Source: Aplysia californica
Taxonomy: Eukaryota > Mollusca > Gastropoda > Aplysiida > Aplysiidae
Reading direction: 5' to 3'
NCBI RefSeq assembly: GCF_000002075.1
Contig: NW_004797927.1
Coordinates: 325,889-389,888 of the forward strand
Length of the DNA: 64,000 nucleotides
Every line of letters begins with the position of its first letter. Position 1 is the stretch's first letter. The translations under genes were made by a program, and so were the position numbers. The notes beneath the pieces are model-generated. The model worked only from the letters and a program-made list of their open reading frames with translations, ran no database searches and was not told the origin of the DNA. Below are positions 22,601 through 34,600 of this stretch, piece by piece.

Positions 22601-23585
22601 GAAATATTCGGGATCAGCTAAAATATTTTGGGAATGAGTTAAAGAATATTGGGGATGAGATAAAAAAAAATATTGGTAATGAGATAGAAAAGTTTGAGGA
22701 ACATTGGGGATGGTTAGAAATTAATAATGAGGATGAGCTAGAAAATATTGGGAATGAGCTAGAAAATGTTAGGGTTGAGCTATAAAATACTGGGAATGGG
22801 CTAGAAACATTAGGGATGGACTAAAAAATAGTGCGGATGAGCTAGAAAATAGTAACGTTGAGCTAAAAAAAATTATGGTTAAGCTAGAAAATTATAGAGG
22901 GGATGAGCTAGAAAATATTAGTATTGAGCTAAAAAAAATACTGGGGATGAGCTAGAAAAAGCTTCCAAATTTTGGGGATCTGCTAGAAAATACTGGGAAT
23001 GATCTAGAAAATACTAAGAAATACTGGGAATGAGCCCAGAAAATATTAGGGTTGAGCTGGAAAATACTGGGGATGAGCTAGAAAATATTGGGAAGGAGCT
23101 AGAAAATACATGTACTGGGATGAGCTAGAAATTATTGTAGATGAGATAAAAAAAATATTGGGGATGAGATAGAAAAGTCTGGGGAGTATTGGAGAAAAGC
23201 TAAAAAATATTGGTGATGAGATAAAGAATATAGATCTAGGGGATGAGCTAGAAATTATTGTAGATGAGATAAAAAAAATATTGGTGATGTGATAAAGAAT
23301 ATAGATCTAGGGGATGAGCTAGAAATTATTGTAGATGAGATAAAAAATCTTGGTGATGTGATAAAGAATATAGATCTAGGGGATGAGCTAGAAATTATTG
23401 TAGATGAGATAAAAAAATCTTGGTGATGTGATAAAGAATATAGATCTAGGGGATGAGCTAGAAATTATTGTAGATGAGATAAAAAATATTGGTGATGAGA
23501 TAAAGAATATAGATCTAGGGGATGAGCTAGAAATTATTGTAGATGAGATAAAAAATATTGGTGATGAGATAGAAAAGTCTGGCAT
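19650..23585 (+). repeat. 4-kb degenerate 21-bp satellite
   Basis: Roughly 180 diverged units related to ggggatgagctagaaaatat. Many units have indels, and some carry ggtgatgtgataaaaaatat-type variants. The right end (about 23215-23560) has a younger higher-order repeat carrying atagatctaggggatgag. In one frame the unit translates to a seven-residue repeat (for example ELENIGD), so short open stretches such as 21455-21661 look protein-like, but the frame breaks constantly. Confidence 0.92.
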
Positions 23586-23595
23586 GGTGTTTGCT

Positions 23596-24112
23596 TCACA
23601 TTAAGGAGCTCTCATGGTCTAGAGGGATAGTGTTTGCCTCTCATTCAACAGATCACGGGTTCAAAACCTAACAGCGGCAGTAAATTTTCTTCTCTAAAAA
23701 ATTTTTCGGTCCCCCTCCTTTCCTGCTCTCTTATCATGTTCTGTCGTCTGCTTTCATCTCCACTTTCTGCCCAGCCTGTGCCAATCCTCTGAGCTCCCGA
23801 CTCTTTCTGCAACCTTTCTGCTGCTACTCCATGGCTCCTTCTTACTGTTGTCTTTCCGCCACACCCCTGATCTTAGGGTAGGTAAGATCGAATACCTTGC
23901 TGGAGAAAGGCAAAAAATCTTGGAGGGCCCGTGCGCAAGTTGGGCACTTTAAAGATGCCTTGATGGTCCAAAATTGATAAGAGTAGGCTTCGGCCCCCAC
24001 CTGGGCAAAATTCAAAATTACTTCCTACCAAACTGAAAATATTTAATGTGTCTCGCATATTCATATATGACCTTACGCAGTTGTGAGTGCCGTAAAACAC
24101 TTACCAAAAACC
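23596..24112 (+). mobile_element. Long tRNA-derived SINE (family B), copy 2
   Basis: About 515 bp, matching 2205-2742. The head has a recognisable pol III A box (tggtctagaggg) and B box (cgggttcaaaacc), as expected of a tRNA-derived promoter. The middle carries the same tcctgtctgctt-like and cactttaaaga segments as copy 1, and the tail (tatgaccttacgcagttgtg then agtgccgtaaaac) is shared with SINE family A. It sits at the right edge of the 21-bp satellite. Confidence 0.82.
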
Positions 24113-24797
24113 CCCCCCCCACAAAGTAATCATCACATAATTCAAAAGACTTCGGTACAAGGAAAACCAACAGGAGGAAGACCAAGGAAAAGCACAACAC
24201 AACCTAAAGGACATGACAGGAAGTGGGCGGAGCTCGACAGCAGCAGAAAGTTCAGCCGTGGGAACACCAGATTGACCTTGCCCCCATGCATAAGATACCG
24301 GTACACGGAGAAACAAGATGGAGAAACGTAATGTACGTACCGACCGCTGAGTGAAAATCTACATCTTACGTCACTTTTCCAAAATTGAATGGCAGGCTCT
24401 TCCACTGAGCTGTCGATATATATACACAGGTACCCAGCTCCAATTGGGAATAAATTACCAATTAAAATAAACCTGACTCGTCTTTTGAAACCTTTAAACT
24501 GGTAGATTCTATTTGGATATATTTTCCGTACCCGTCTGCTTGTCCACTTTTATGTAAAAGTTTTCCACCCCCAACTCATCACAGCCACAACTTCCCATCT
24601 ACTATCTCTTTCTAAAGGACAAGAAGAGTGAAGAATCTTTTTTCCCTCTCTGCTCACCTGTAAAAAACCCCCCCCAAAAAAAGCAAATTCAAGACTGCCC
24701 TACTGGGGATCCAAACCCCGACCCCCTGCACGGTAGGCCCAGCATGATACAATGTACCTACACAGCTTACAACACACTCCTCACATTGTAGAAAGTT
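24113..24797. other. Non-coding stretch; weak LINE-like coding remnant
   Basis: Plus-strand 24160-24270 can be read as a basic peptide containing GKPTGGRPRKSTTQ, slightly reminiscent of LINE ORF2 ends or an AT-hook. It lacks the downstream W-D pattern, so I do not call it. No other structure is evident. Confidence 0.35.
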
Positions 24798-24978
24798 TTT
24801 TAGCTAGTAAAGATTTTACGCCGCTTGGAACACAATAAGGTCATCATATAAGTGCAGAAGTTTAGAGGTGTTACAAGAGAGTAACAAACACAAAAAAGAA
24901 GGAGGAGAGATCAGGACGATAGATGTTTGATAGGATAGAAGGAGCAAACCACACCAGAGCACCTGCCAGCCACCCACA
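24798..24978 (-). mobile_element. SINE family A copy with target duplication
   Basis: Full-length reverse-orientation copy. Flanks attgtagaaa (left) and attgtaggaaa (right) look like a target-site duplication, supporting retroposition. Confidence 0.88.
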
Positions 24979-25699
24979 GATTGTAGGAAAAGACATCAAT
25001 TTGCCAAAGGATGATAGTAGCAATAGAAGTGTTCTCAGTTAGGAAAATTGTATTGTCTTTTTTTGTACAATCATAATGCAATAAAGAAAAAGAAAAAAGC
25101 TTTCAAGTTTACGAAAAATTCATTATTTTTATTGACATCCTGTCATACATACGCATCTATTAGAGGCAGATGAATACATCACTTTCAAGTGGAGAAACTT
25201 GTCAAATGAAAACAAACAAAGATGTATAAATTATATCTCATGTAATTAGAGTTGTCTTTATACAAACAAAAAAAAAGTTGATAGACCATAAGAAAATTGA
25301 GCCGAACTAATTCCTTTCTCATTTCAAATCTATAACATATAGGCTATATATATATATATATTTCCCACTCAACCAAAGTAGCAAACACCACTATTGCTGA
25401 ACAGTTTATAAAACTAGACAAAATGTACTAATTTCTCCCCCCCCCCCCCCCCCCCCTCCTTTGAAAGAAAGAGTATGCTATGATGTAAGGCACAAAACAA
25501 CATTTTGTGATTCAGGTTAAAATGTTTCATCCTAAAGAATGTACAAAAATGTTACAGTCGGGCTCAGGGTCGTGAAACAACACAGACCAGTGTAATGTAC
25601 AGAATCACAAATAGCAAAATGATGGATGGACGGGACGGATATGCTGAGATTGTTCCAAACTTTGTTCCTACATGCGTTTTTCTCTCTCTCTTCTCTCAC

Positions 25700-28600
25700 T
25701 CAGCGATCCAGCACTTTGAAGAAATACTCCACCTGTGGAAAAAAAGACGTGGGTCGTTGTTAGTTGTCTGTGGACTGGGTCAGAGACATTCACTGAGCTC
25801 ATTAACCCTATCCGTACATCGTGTTTTACTATCGTATCCATATGACGTGGGGAACTCTGTGCCACCACTTTCCAAAGAGGAAAGTCACTCGTTAATCCAA
25901 TCCGTACGCTTTGCATAGCAGTCTGTCAAAATGATTTTTTGAGAAATACTGAAAGTTTCAAAGAGATATCTGTACTAGAAGTATTCTAAAATGTGAAGAA
26001 TACAACCCCGGGGGTACAAAATGACCCCAGAGCGTACGGATAGGATTAATTAACTGAATGAAATATCTTTCAACCTACATCAGATGTGTATTCTTAAGCC
26101 TACAGCAACATTTTGAATGAACAGAAAAACCCTGAGTGTGTGTTGTATGTGTAGAGGCTGTGGCTAGACAGACATGTCACATCACACAGATTATGTGAGG
26201 CATCGTGGTGAAAAACAGTGCTCGTCAAAATTTAGAAATCAAAGAAACTGACGTTTTTTTCTGGCCATCTGGCTGTTTTGTTCTAATTTTCTTTTATTGA
26301 CTCAACACCCTTTACATTAATTTAAAAACACATTTCTATGTGGATTTTACTGAAAAACTGATTAAGTTTCCAAGGCCTCTCATGCTATGGAAGTTAGCAA
26401 ACTCTGGCGGTCATTTCCTCGCTAATTTAACCTCTGAAACCAGGCGCCCCTGACCTCCTTCAATCACAAATATCTCGATTTAACCTAGATGGACATTTTT
26501 TTGCACCAAGAGCAAGGCAAATGAACAAGCTTTAAAATGATACCAACAACCTCATTTGCCCAAAAATTGACGAGCACCTGATGCTACCACGTAGAGACTC
26601 ATAATGTGGTGTCTAAACAGTAAACAGCCAATAGATACTCAGTGACACATAATGTCGTGTCTAAACAGTGAACAGCCAACACACACTCAGTGACACATAA
26701 TGTAGAGTCTAAACAGTAAACAGCCAACACACACTCAGTGACACATAATGTAGTGTCTAAACAGTAAACAGCCAACACACACTCAGTGACACATAATGTA
26801 GTGTCTAAACAGTGAACAGCCAACACACACTCAGTGACACATAATGTAGTGTCTAAACAGTGAACAGCCAACACACACTCAGTGACACATAATGTAGTGT
26901 CTAAACAGTGAACAGCCAACACACACTCAGTGACACATAATGTAGAGTCTAAACAGTAAACAGCCAACACACACTCAGTGACACATAATGTAGTGTCTAA
27001 ACAGTAAACAGCCAACACACACTCAGTGACAGACGGCGACAGACAAACCTCGAGAGGCGCGTCCTCGGGAAGGTCGGTACAGTGCACGCCATTTTGCACT
27101 TTGTTCATGCCAAACAAGGCTCTCAGCGTCCGCGGCCGCAGGTGTCGGCCGATCTCCTGGAACAAACACCGTGACACCCATGTGAGACCGAGATAACACA
27201 CAACATGAGACAACAAATGATGTGCGACCGATGTGAGACCGAGATAACACACAACATGAGACAACAAATGACGTGAGACCGATGTGAGACCGAGATAACA
27301 CACAACATGAGACAACAAATGATGTGCGACCAATGTGAGACCGAGATAACACACAACATGAGACAACAAATGATGTGCGACCGATGTGAGACCGAGATAA
27401 CACACAACATGAGACAACAAATGACGTGAGACCGATGTGAGACCGAGATAACACACAACATGAGACAACAAATGACGTGAGACCGATGTGAGACCGACAC
27501 AAACTGAGCACTAGGCCCCCGTGTTCTTCACACACCTCGTTACAAACCAGACACAGACACACAGAAACTGTCTACAAAGGTACCAGCTATCTGTTATCAG
27601 CTGGGGGGGGGGGGTTTCCAAGCCCTTTTCTCTTCTGTCACACCTCAGGTACAAGAGATTTTGTGGACACTCAAAAAACAAAACATTTTACAAACTTTCA
27701 GGACATCCCAACCCAAACGACCAAATAAGTTTGGAAATAAAAAATCATTACATTTAGTAGAACTCTGAAACAAAATTTTCATTATATCTCTATGAATTCA
27801 AAAAAAAGAACAAGCATAAAGAACTCTCAATCCATATATAAGAGGAAATGACAGTTTTGATAGTCAACATTTTATTACAAAGTCCACACAAACAAAATCT
27901 TACAGGATCGGCCGGGCCGCAGGCTTCACGGAACGCTTCAGCGACGCAGGTCGGGTCTTTGCCGGTGATCTCCAGGGCAATGACTGGACCGGAGCAAAGC
28001 TCGTTCACCATGCCTGGGTACTCGTGGACTACGCCTTTGTAAACCTGAGGCAGAGAGTGATACCCAACATCAGTATCCCACAACCTCATAGATATATATA
28101 TTATATAAACATGACAATTTGAATACCAACATGACAACGATCAACTCAAACGAGTTCAACACAAGTGGACGCTACTGTACCCACATGATGAATCACTGGA
28201 TGGTTTTAACTCCTTTCTCGTACTTTTTTTAAAGCAAAGAAAGTCGAAATGTACATAATTCCTTTGCAGTTACTTGGCGCAATAATGCGACGGCGAAAAT
28301 TATCCGTTCAGATCTTTCTTCCCGTAAAAATTGTTTTTATTACAAATTGAATATATATAATATGTTTAAAAAAATGGCGTGACCCCCAGACATTGCCATT
28401 TCAAAATATTGATAAAATAAAAACCGTTCTGACCAATTTAATACAGTTTTCTTTTTCTGTGGGAGCATTTCTTTCTTTCTTTCTTTGCTAATTTTTATTA
28501 TGATAGCTTTCAGTTTTTTGTGGTTAACGATTCAATATACGCCAAAACTGTCCGGCTGCAATGGTTGTTGGGCTAAAAATAGCTCAGGCTCAAGCGGGTT

Positions 28601-31600
28601 AATACTTCTGTAACATTCCTTGTGTTGGGGCAAGGTTAAAAACCTACATCAAACACTGACTCACGAGCCATCGGAGCAATCTCTTCTGCAAATTAACATC
28701 CACAGCACGTTTCATTCACTGACCCCATTGCTCAGATCGACATTCGCGGCATCATCAGAGCTGAGAGAACGGCAAAATCAATCATTTTACTGAACCAGAA
28801 ATCACCTCGTAAAACTCTTCCACGTTGGCTTTCTCCATGGTGAACATCTGGATTGTGTTGATGGTGAAGCCGCAGTCCTGAATGGCGTTGATGATTTTCC
28901 CAGCAGTACCTGCGGTGGTGAAAACAGACATCTTTAGAAATCTACCTGACATTGAAACATTCTCATCCTTTAGAATTCAACCGCGATATTGAAACATTCT
29001 CATCCTTTAGAATTCAAATGTAACATTGAAATGTTCTCAGACTTCAAAATTCATCTATAAAATGAAAATGTTCTCATCTCCGTTCAAACAACAAAAATAC
29101 CATATAGCCAGCTTTAACTAAGTGCGGTAAGACTACTCTGAAAATTTCTCCACACACACACACACACGCATACACACACACATACACAGCCAGAGTGTAT
29201 GCGATGTCTCATTGAGAACTGTGATTTATTTACGCCACACACACAAATAGTTCACTCACCACTCTTGATGGCGTGAGGCTTGATGATGCAGCAGGTACAG
29301 CCAGAGCCCACCACACAGTTGGGCAGCGACTGGCGGCCGGTCGAGGGAAAGAACGCCTCCACTTCCCTCGCCGTGGAGGCTGGGCTGTCGGATCCGTGCA
29401 CAGAGTTGTGGGTCACATCTACACACCGTCAGAAACAACGAAATACAATTAAACAAACTGTCAGAGACAATGAAATACAATTATACACACCGTCACGGAG
29501 ACAAAATACAATTGTACACAATGACACAGACAATGAAATACAATTATACACACCGTCACAGACAATGAAATACAATTATACACACCGTCACGGAGACAAA
29601 ATACAATTATACACACTGTCACAGACAATGAAATACAATTATACACACTGTCACAGACAATGAAATACAATTATACACACCGTCACAGACAATGAAATAC
29701 AATTATACACACCGTCACGGAGACAAAATACAATTATACACACTGTCACAGACAATGAAATACAATTATACACACTGTCACAGACAATGAAATATAATTA
29801 TACACACCGACATGGACAATGAAATACAATTATACACACTGTCACAGACAATGAAATATAATTATACACACCGACATGGACAACGAAATACAATTATACA
29901 CACTGTCACAGACAATGAAATATAATTATACACACCGACATGGACAATGAAATACAATTATACACACTGTCACAGACAATGAAATATAATTATACACACC
30001 GACATGGACAACGAAATACAATTATACACACTGTCACAGACAATGAAATATAATTATACACACCGACATGGACAACGAAATACAATTATACACACTGTCA
30101 CAGACAATGGAATACAATTATACACACCGACATGGACAACGAAATACAATTATACACACTGTCACAGACAATGGAATACAATTATACACACCGACATGGA
30201 CAACGAAATACAATTATACACACTGTCACAGACAATGGAATACAATTATACACACCGACATGGACAACGAAATACAATTATACACACTGTCACAGACAAT
30301 GGAATACAATTATACACACCGACATGGACAACGAAATACAATTATACACACTGTCACAGACAATGGAATACAATTATACACACCGACATGGACAACGAAA
30401 TACAATTATACACACTGTCACAGACAATGGAATACAATTATACACACCGACATGGACAACGAAATACAATTATACACACTGTCACAGACAATGGAATACA
30501 ATTATACACACCGACATGGACAACGAAATACAATTATACGATTTATTCTAGACTCAGGGCAGGAAACTGTATTGTGCTTTTGCAAGGCTGCGAAAGAAAT
30601 TAACTGTAATTAAATAAACAATTACAGCAAACTGAAATAGTACGTTCCCTCTGTCAATCTCTCTCTCTCTCTCTCTTTCTGTTTCTTTTTCTCTTTCTCT
30701 CTCTTCTATCTTTCACTCTATTTCTCCTTCTCTCTTTCTTTTCCTCAACAAAAAACTTTTTTTTTTTTAAACTCTGAAAATATTTCTCTTCACAATAGAT
30801 ATTATCGTTAACATTGAACAAAACTACACTGAGGTCTCGTTTGTATGTGTGTCACCGGAATCATATCACTAGCCTAGAATTACAAACTTCGGTCTGCTCA
30901 GTATACCTAGTTTTCAGAAATTTTACATGAAAAATTTTTGAGTTTCACAACATGTCAAGCTTATTCAAATGCAGTCCATTAAATGACTTGACAACGACTC
31001 CGAATCATCTTGCAATTTTGATAATAGGATCAGAGTACAAGGGACTTCTCTGTCAACTCAACCATACAACTCAAACTAAACTTCACCTAAACAAAAGAAA
31101 TCTCTTGAATTAAGATTTTGCAGTTACTTGGCGCAATAATGCGACGGCGAAAATTATCCGTTCCGGTCACCTGGCTCAGCTCTGGGCCAGGCCCGAGAAG
31201 TCCGCTCAGTCACTCTCCTGGCTGGGTGACCAGATGGGGTATTTTGTACTGCTGGCTGTGTGACTGCAAAGCGGTAATCCTTTACTTTATAATCCCTCCA
31301 ATAGCAAACCCCCCACAAGTCATTCAGAACACACCGTACCTCTTCCAAACCTGGCCCTCAGCGATGTGGCAGCCTCCGACCTGGCTTTCGACGGGTCCGT
31401 TGGACCAATGAGCTCCCTCCATCTGGCAATGGCACTTTCCCCGACGAGCTCAAACGCCAGGACTGGTCCACTTGTGACGTAGTTGATGAGGTCCCTGGCG
31501 TGGGAAAAAGTCAGGTCAATACATGTCACGACGCGGCACGATCAGGCGCACGTCAGTTGTTGGGCATATGGAGTTATTGGTTTCATCTTAAAGCTTGTTC

Positions 31601-34600
31601 ATTTATCTTGCTTTTGACGAAAAAATTACCCCTGTATCTTGAATAGCAATTGAGATATTTTGGATTGAAGGAGCAAGGGGTCACCTGGTTTTAAACGTAA
31701 AATAAGTGAGAAAAAGGCTGTAAAAGTTTGGTGACTTCCAAAGCTGGAGAGCCCTTGGAAATCTGTAAATTTGCATTCTTTGTTCTCTGATTCCATGAGT
31801 TTCCGTAAAATCGACACAGCTGTGGACATAAAAGATGCTGAGCCTTACAATAAGTATTCAATAAAAATTGCCAAACGGGAAGAGCATTGCCTTTATTTCG
31901 ATATCGTTATTTTGACGAGTGCCTGATTTCAACAAAATGCCTCACATGTACAAATTTTTCCATTATCACATTATCGCCTCTCCTCTATCTTGTGTCAAAC
32001 GAAACCCTCATTCAACAATCCAAGATCACTGTCCAAATCTCATCTCAATTAGAGTTAGAGAAATGGCATGTATTCCAGTATGCTTTCAGATCACTCAACT
32101 GAGCTACACAGTAACCCCTTAACCTGGCCTAGTCACTTCTATTCTTCTATTTTGATACAGATGAAAACCTGAACCTGATTAGATAAAAAATGAATTCCTC
32201 ACAGGCGTGGAAGAAGAAGTTTACAACAACTGTTTTTTTTAACCTCACCCTTTTTGTGCTGTGGGAGGGAGGGGGAGGGGGAGGGGGAGGGGGAGGGGGA
32301 GGGGGAGGGGGAGGGGGAGGGGGAGGGGGGTGTTTTTACCTTTTCATCACACTGACAGTTTATAAAGATGCACTTGACAAAGTAAGAATGAAGTGTCAGA
32401 TCTTTCATTACATAGATCTCTCCATGCTTTTCTTATAAATAAAAATCACCTGTACTTCTAACCACCTCACAAAACGTGCCTCACAAGTCACACTTCCCTA
32501 CGTCTGTCAGTGAACACACAGAAAGGAAAAGTGGATTTGGGGAGGATTTCACCTTAGAACATAACATGTTCCCCTCAATCAACATCTCAACCGAACTGGA
32601 GCACCGCAGTCTGCTGCCTGCCCACTATGTGACTACCCCTCAGAGACAGCGGTACATCATCTGTTCTTCTGTAGAAAACTAACCACGGATCTGAGGGGGG
32701 ATGTTTTCTTCCCAAGCTACCCCACACATCTAACTGCCTCTACTCCTCAAGACAACAGTTAGAACAGACATGCAGCTATTACAGAATGACATCATGCTGA
32801 AGGGTTAACGCTCAGATGCTACTGGATCGCTACTAACAACAACAACAACCTTATAATGAGAGGAGCTCAGCAGCTTTTCCTAAATATCTCAAGGTCCCAA
32901 AACACACACACTTCACAGCAGAATCCTTACTTCATAAAACTCTTCCCGCTGTGTTCTTCGTAAAATTTGAAGGCATCGTTTTGTCCGAGGTGGCACAAAC
33001 GCATCCTGGAGATGAGTAGACCCCTCTGGTAAATGGCGTCAATCACATCGCCCATTTTGTCCAGTGTGTCGGGCTTGATGAATCCTAGCGTCCTGTCAGC
33101 GACCACGGTTGGGAAATGAAGGAAAAGACAACTTCAATCAACTGAACAGAGAAATTCAGTGTACAAAGTTAATTTCCAATCCAAATACTGTGTTAGGATA
33201 TCCCACCATGCAGCACATTTCTTATATGATTAGATAAGTGAAAGTGGAGCTTTGAAATGTTAAAGAAGTCGCCAACTCTTCTCTGCAACAATTGGTCTCA
33301 TCAGCCACAGCAGAAGCCACAGGTCATCTTAACCTTTTTTTTTAAATTCTTCTATTTTGCCGGAGAAATACTTTCCTCAGTGGATGTATTGATCAGATTA
33401 GACGGACGAGCTATTATTGTTACTCTTCTCCGTGGTAATATTTATAAATTACCACACACAAAAAAGAAAACACGTACCTTTCCAATTTATTTGAAAGCAT
33501 CCTCTTGGTAAATTCGTCCCCATAGTCAATGATCTGTAGCTGCCTTCCCAACACGTTGACCGAAGCTCCCAGGTACAGGTCGTGCAGCTCCACTGGACAG
33601 TTCGCCAAGTTTGTTTTCAAGAACATCTTGCGAGTTTTGATGTCAAACTGTAAATGCATCACATTAATTTTTCAAATTGTTTCTGTACCATGATAGAGTA
33701 AGTGGCTTGATGTATCTTTTCCCACCAACAATATCTGATCCTCCTCTTCTTGTTAAGACCCTTGAGTCACATCACTTACTTTGTTCTAAACCATTACAAA
33801 ACTTCATTCTTTCCCCAACCAGTACTCAAGCAATCAGAAATGCCCCTTCCTTACCATGTCAAAGAAGAAAAAAGACACACTGGGGTCTTGATACTTAGAA
33901 CATTCAGAAACACAAATATTGGAATAAAAAAAGATGAACACACACAATAAAAACATAAATGAAGAGCAGTTGAGAAATGAGAACATTTGCTGTAGTTACC
34001 ATCTCAAAACTTTTACTCTGTGCAAAGTAAAAGAACTGGAAGGTCCTTGTGCGAGCGGCCATCTCCTCGTACCACTCCACAATGAAGGCATACCGTCCCT
34101 CGTCAGCCTGGGGAAACACAGAGTTCCAACATTTGTTTCACATGAGGTCTGTCGTGCTTCAAAAAAATTTCTGCTTCTCTTGAAACAATGAAAAAATACA
34201 AAACTTTCAAAGCAGAGAATTAATATAACTTAACTGATTCTCTCCGTAATTTTTCCAGTGTCTGGACACAATTAAATATGGTCGCCTACTTTTTCACAAG
34301 GGGTGGGTTAGTATTTTTAATTGTTTGTGTTCTACTGTGATAGAAAGTATACAACATGTTGTACCAAAAGAAACAGAATTGAAATGCCCATGCAATGAGC
34401 TATCATTCAGAGCGGAGATAGCAAAAAAATGAGTAAGTTACGGCAGTGCAAAGAAGCAAGAAATCAAAGATGAATGTTTGCACATCAAATTTTTTACTTA
34501 GGACACCACATTTTTCTCGACTTCTAGGATAACTTTCAGGTTGTTGCTGCCTTTTCTATGTATGTAATCCAAATGAGAATGCATGAGAAGTATGGAGGCC

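Noticed and set aside
23596-23690. tRNA gene (A and B boxes present)
   Set aside because: The region cannot be paired into a cloverleaf by eye and is followed by a SINE body that is repeated elsewhere.
24160-24270. LINE ORF2 end or AT-hook protein (GKPTGGRPRKSTT)
   Set aside because: A single short basic motif with no continuing LINE pattern; insufficient.
30004-30613. 180-200-codon open frames (YTHRHGQRNTI-type)
   Set aside because: All are shifted copies of the 32/64-bp intronic minisatellite.
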